Source of the DNA: an uncultured Burkholderiaceae bacterium
Lineage (GTDB): Bacteria > Pseudomonadota > Gammaproteobacteria > Burkholderiales > Burkholderiaceae
Reading direction: 5' to 3'
DNA length: 23,078 nucleotides
NCBI GenBank assembly: GCA_937871985.1
Contig: CALMPB010000104.1
Location: 1-23,078 of the forward strand
Part shown: one piece after another, positions 22,054 through 23,078 of the stretch
Layout: every line of letters begins with the position of its first letter
How positions within the stretch are numbered: the stretch's first letter is position 1
Position numbers and translations under genes: made by a program
The notes under the pieces: generated by a model
Told to the model about the DNA's origin: nothing
The model's database searches: none
The model's input: only the letters and a program-made list of their open reading frames with translations

Positions 22054-22968
22054 ATGGCATACCATTTCGACCTTACGGATCTTCAGTTGTTCGTGTATAT
22101 CGCTGAAGAAAGCAGCCTGACCCGCGCCGCCGCCCGCGCGCACATGTCGCTGCCGGCCGTCAGCGTCCGGATCAAGAATCTAGAGCAGTCCCTCGGCGTT
22201 GCGCTGATCAATCGCGACAACAGCGGCATTACGCTAAGGCCGGCGGGGCAGACGCTTTTGCGCCACGCCCGGCTGGTGTTGAACCAACTGGAAACCCTGC
22301 GCGGCGATTTGCAGCAATATGCGCCCGGCGTCAAAGGCCACGTCCGCATCCTGGCCAACACCACGGCCATGACGGAGTTCCTGCCGGTGGTGCTGCGGGA
22401 ATTTCTCGTCATACATCCCAATGTCAATATCGAGTTGCGAGAGCGTCTGAGCGGCGACATCGTGCGCGCGGTTGGCGAGGGCACCAGTGACATAGGCATC
22501 GTGGCAGCCAGCGAAAACACCGAGGGCTTGTATGTCAGGCCGTACAAAAGCGACCGGCTGGTATTGGTTGCCGCGCCCGATCACCCCTTGGCCAAGCAAG
22601 AGTCGGTCAGCTTCATCCAGGCGCTGGAGTACGATTTCATTGGTCTGCACGAAAGCAGCGCCATCCATTTCTTTCTTGCTCACGCCGCCCGCGAGCTTCG
22701 CACTACCTTGCAGACGCGCATCCAGGTAGGCGATTTCGAGACGCTTTGCCGCATGACGGAGTCAGGTATCGGTATAGGTATACTTCCCGAGTCGGCCGCC
22801 TTGCGGCATGCCAAAAGCATGGCCATACGGCTGGTGCGTCTGAGTGATACCTGGGCGTTGCGCGATTTGCAAATATGCACCCGAAATCCCGGCACTCTGC
22901 CCATATTCGCCAGGGACTTGATCGATTTTCTGATCTTCTACAAGGATGAAAACGAACAGGTTGGTTGA
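22054..22968 (+). CDS. LysR-type transcriptional regulator (presumed regulator of cluster 2)
   Basis: A 304-aa LysR protein. The N-terminal HTH spans about residues 7-66, with LTDLQLFVYIAEESSLTRAA then AHMSLPAVSVRIKNLEQSLG. The effector domain (about 92-295) shows VRILANTTAMTEFLPVVLREF and GTSDIGIVAASE and ends normally. It is divergent from the probable itaconate operon, matching the position of the LysR regulator in the Pseudomonas and Yersinia itaconate loci; itaconate or itaconyl-CoA is the likely effector (inference). The ATG at 22054 begins close to the conserved domain; the SD is poor. The cytochrome b561-like gene follows 47 bases later with no terminator seen. Confidence 0.9.
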   Translation: MAYHFDLTDLQLFVYIAEESSLTRAAARAHMSLPAVSVRIKNLEQSLGVALINRDNSGITLRPAGQTLLRHARLVLNQLETLRGDLQQYAPGVKGHVRILANTTAMTEFLPVVLREFLVIHPNVNIELRERLSGDIVRAVGEGTSDIGIVAASENTEGLYVRPYKSDRLVLVAAPDHPLAKQESVSFIQALEYDFIGLHESSAIHFFLAHAARELRTTLQTRIQVGDFETLCRMTESGIGIGILPESAALRHAKSMAIRLVRLSDTWALRDLQICTRNPGTLPIFARDLIDFLIFYKDENEQVG

Positions 22969-23015
22969 GAGCGGTGAATTTCGGGTTTAATGACGGTAAC
23001 GCTGGAGGAACATCC

Positions 23016-23078
23016 ATGAGCTGCAAAAACACAAGCAACCGGTACGGCTCGCTGCCGATCGGCCTGCACTGGGTCATG
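23016..23078 (+). CDS. Cytochrome b561-like protein, N-terminus only (runs off the right edge)
   Basis: ATG 23016 is preceded by GGAGGA with 6-base spacing. The 21 visible codons end in NRYGSLPIGLHWVM, which closely resembles the start of bacterial cytochrome b561 proteins (a YG...IxLHW pattern where the His in the first membrane helix ligates haem). Such proteins are di-haem, four-helix membrane electron carriers. Only the first helix's beginning is present, so the call is provisional. It is on the same strand as the LysR gene but probably unrelated to itaconate use. Confidence 0.65.
   Translation, partial: MSCKNTSNRYGSLPIGLHWVM

Noticed and set aside
1..23078. CRISPR arrays, tRNA genes, insertion sequences, phage or defence genes
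   Set aside because: No regularly spaced repeats, cloverleaf-like segments, transposase or integrase motifs were seen on either strand by eye.

Overview
The window reads as a high-GC betaproteobacterial chromosome segment. The gene content, strong Shine-Dalgarno sites and protein families suggest Burkholderiales, most likely Alcaligenaceae (Bordetella/Achromobacter/Pusillimonas-like); this placement is inference from protein character, not a database match. It is almost entirely coding and holds two catabolic gene clusters, each flanked by a divergent LysR-type regulator. No tRNA, rRNA, insertion sequence, phage gene or CRISPR array was seen.

Cluster 1 (about 1.2-14.85 kb, + strand) is a 12-gene run controlled from the 168-base gap beside a divergent LysR gene. 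It begins with an ABC importer of the ribose/xylose (CUT2) architecture: a TorT-like periplasmic binding protein, a double-domain ATPase and a permease. Next come an HpaB-type FADH2-dependent aromatic hydroxylase, an extradiol ring-cleavage dioxygenase of the vicinal-oxygen-chelate (VOC) fold and an HpaC-type flavin reductase. These are followed by a molybdenum hydroxylase in the order large subunit - CoxG - Fe-S subunit - FAD subunit, a fumarylacetoacetate-hydrolase (FAH) family protein, an RraA/HMG-aldolase-like protein and a small cupin. Together they describe uptake of a small aromatic or heteroaromatic compound, hydroxylation, meta ring cleavage, and hydrolysis/aldol cleavage towards central metabolites. 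The substrate cannot be read from the sequence and I do not recognise the complete set as a named pathway.

A GntR/FCD regulator (14.94-15.61 kb, - strand) sits between the clusters. A RidA-family gene (15.81-16.21 kb, - strand) follows, preceded by a perfect palindrome inside a promoter-like sequence.

Cluster 2 (16.3-21.8 kb, - strand) runs MaoC-like hydratase, acyl-CoA dehydrogenase, class III CoA-transferase, MmgE/PrpD protein, CitE-like lyase. With a divergent LysR gene (22.05-22.97 kb) this strongly resembles the itaconate-degradation locus (ict-ich-ccl) of Pseudomonas aeruginosa: itaconate to itaconyl-CoA, to citramalyl-CoA, to acetyl-CoA plus pyruvate. The shared intergenic region carries a textbook LysR box (TTAA-N7-TTAA).

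The edges carry two partial genes: an unidentified minus-strand start at the left (bases 44 to 1) and the first 21 codons of a cytochrome b561-like protein at the right (23016 onward).
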